35,757 bases of DNA. Origin: Bacillota bacterium (lineage in GTDB: Bacteria > Bacillota > Limnochordia > DUMW01). The stretch covers positions 1 through 35,757 of the forward strand of contig DUMW01000072.1 of assembly GCA_012839765.1 (NCBI GenBank), given 5' to 3'. Below are positions 35,757 through 35,757 of this stretch, piece by piece (position 1 is the first letter of the stretch; every line of letters starts with the position of its first letter). The position numbers were made by a program, and so were the translations under genes. Below the pieces are notes generated by a model. It did no database searches, was not told the DNA's origin, and saw only the letters and a program-made list of their open reading frames with translations.

Positions 35757-35757
35757 A

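Overview
The window looks like the chromosome of a spore-forming Bacillota (Firmicutes) bacterium, probably from an uncultured or poorly known clostridial-type lineage. The housekeeping genes and their order are Firmicute-like: dnaG-rpoD, ppdK-glyS-glyQ-recO, and yebC-bofC-like-ruvC-ruvA-ruvB-DUF2905. There is a SpoVB-type flippase, a YqfO-type Nif3 protein, a c-di-AMP (ydaO) riboswitch and an A-type RNase P RNA. There is also a MacA/MacB/TolC-like efflux operon, which would suit a diderm (two-membrane) Firmicute such as a Limnochordia relative. That placement is an inference. Almost every gene is on the minus strand.

Layout, left to right. (1) 1-750: a nearly complete cas6, cut by the window edge and open to the left, so a CRISPR-Cas locus probably continues outside. 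(2) 883-8489: a leftward operon with a small membrane protein, a Phd/YefM-like protein, a MacA-like adaptor, a MacB-type ATPase, two tandem TolC-family proteins and two FtsX/MacB-type permeases. (3) 8580-13705: an RseC-like redox protein (plus strand), a SpoVB-like flippase, rnpB with clear promoter and terminator, Nif3, and a secreted PqaA-type hydrolase. (4) 13659-14198: a self-contained unit of promoter, c-di-AMP riboswitch, intrinsic terminator, a 52-residue coiled-coil protein and a final terminator. (5) 14415-16262, plus strand: a glycoamylase-like (PF10091) protein and a short MscS channel. (6) 16692-21067: tRNA-Asn and tRNA-Ile2(CAU), sigma factor RpoD, primase and a dGTPase-like HD protein. 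(7) 21096-27497: pyruvate phosphate dikinase, both glycyl-tRNA synthetase subunits behind a short non-T-box leader with a terminator hairpin, and a DUF4342 protein. (8) 27509-32001: RecO, DUF2905, RuvB, RuvA, RuvC, a BofC C-domain protein and YebC. (9) 32121-35404: PrsW protease, PgsA, a URO-D-family methyltransferase-like protein and an unrecognised exported protein. (10) 35596-35756: 5S rRNA with its terminator, the tail of an rRNA operon lying to the right.

The most interesting points are four. The c-di-AMP riboswitch appears to control only one 52-residue protein. The tandem TolC-like pair includes one member that seems to lack the beta-barrel segments. cas6 sits directly behind the efflux operon. 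glyQS has an attenuator-like leader that lacks the T-box consensus. Several SigA promoters with exact 17-nt spacers can be read directly (rnpB, glyQ, yebC, the tRNAs and the riboswitch).
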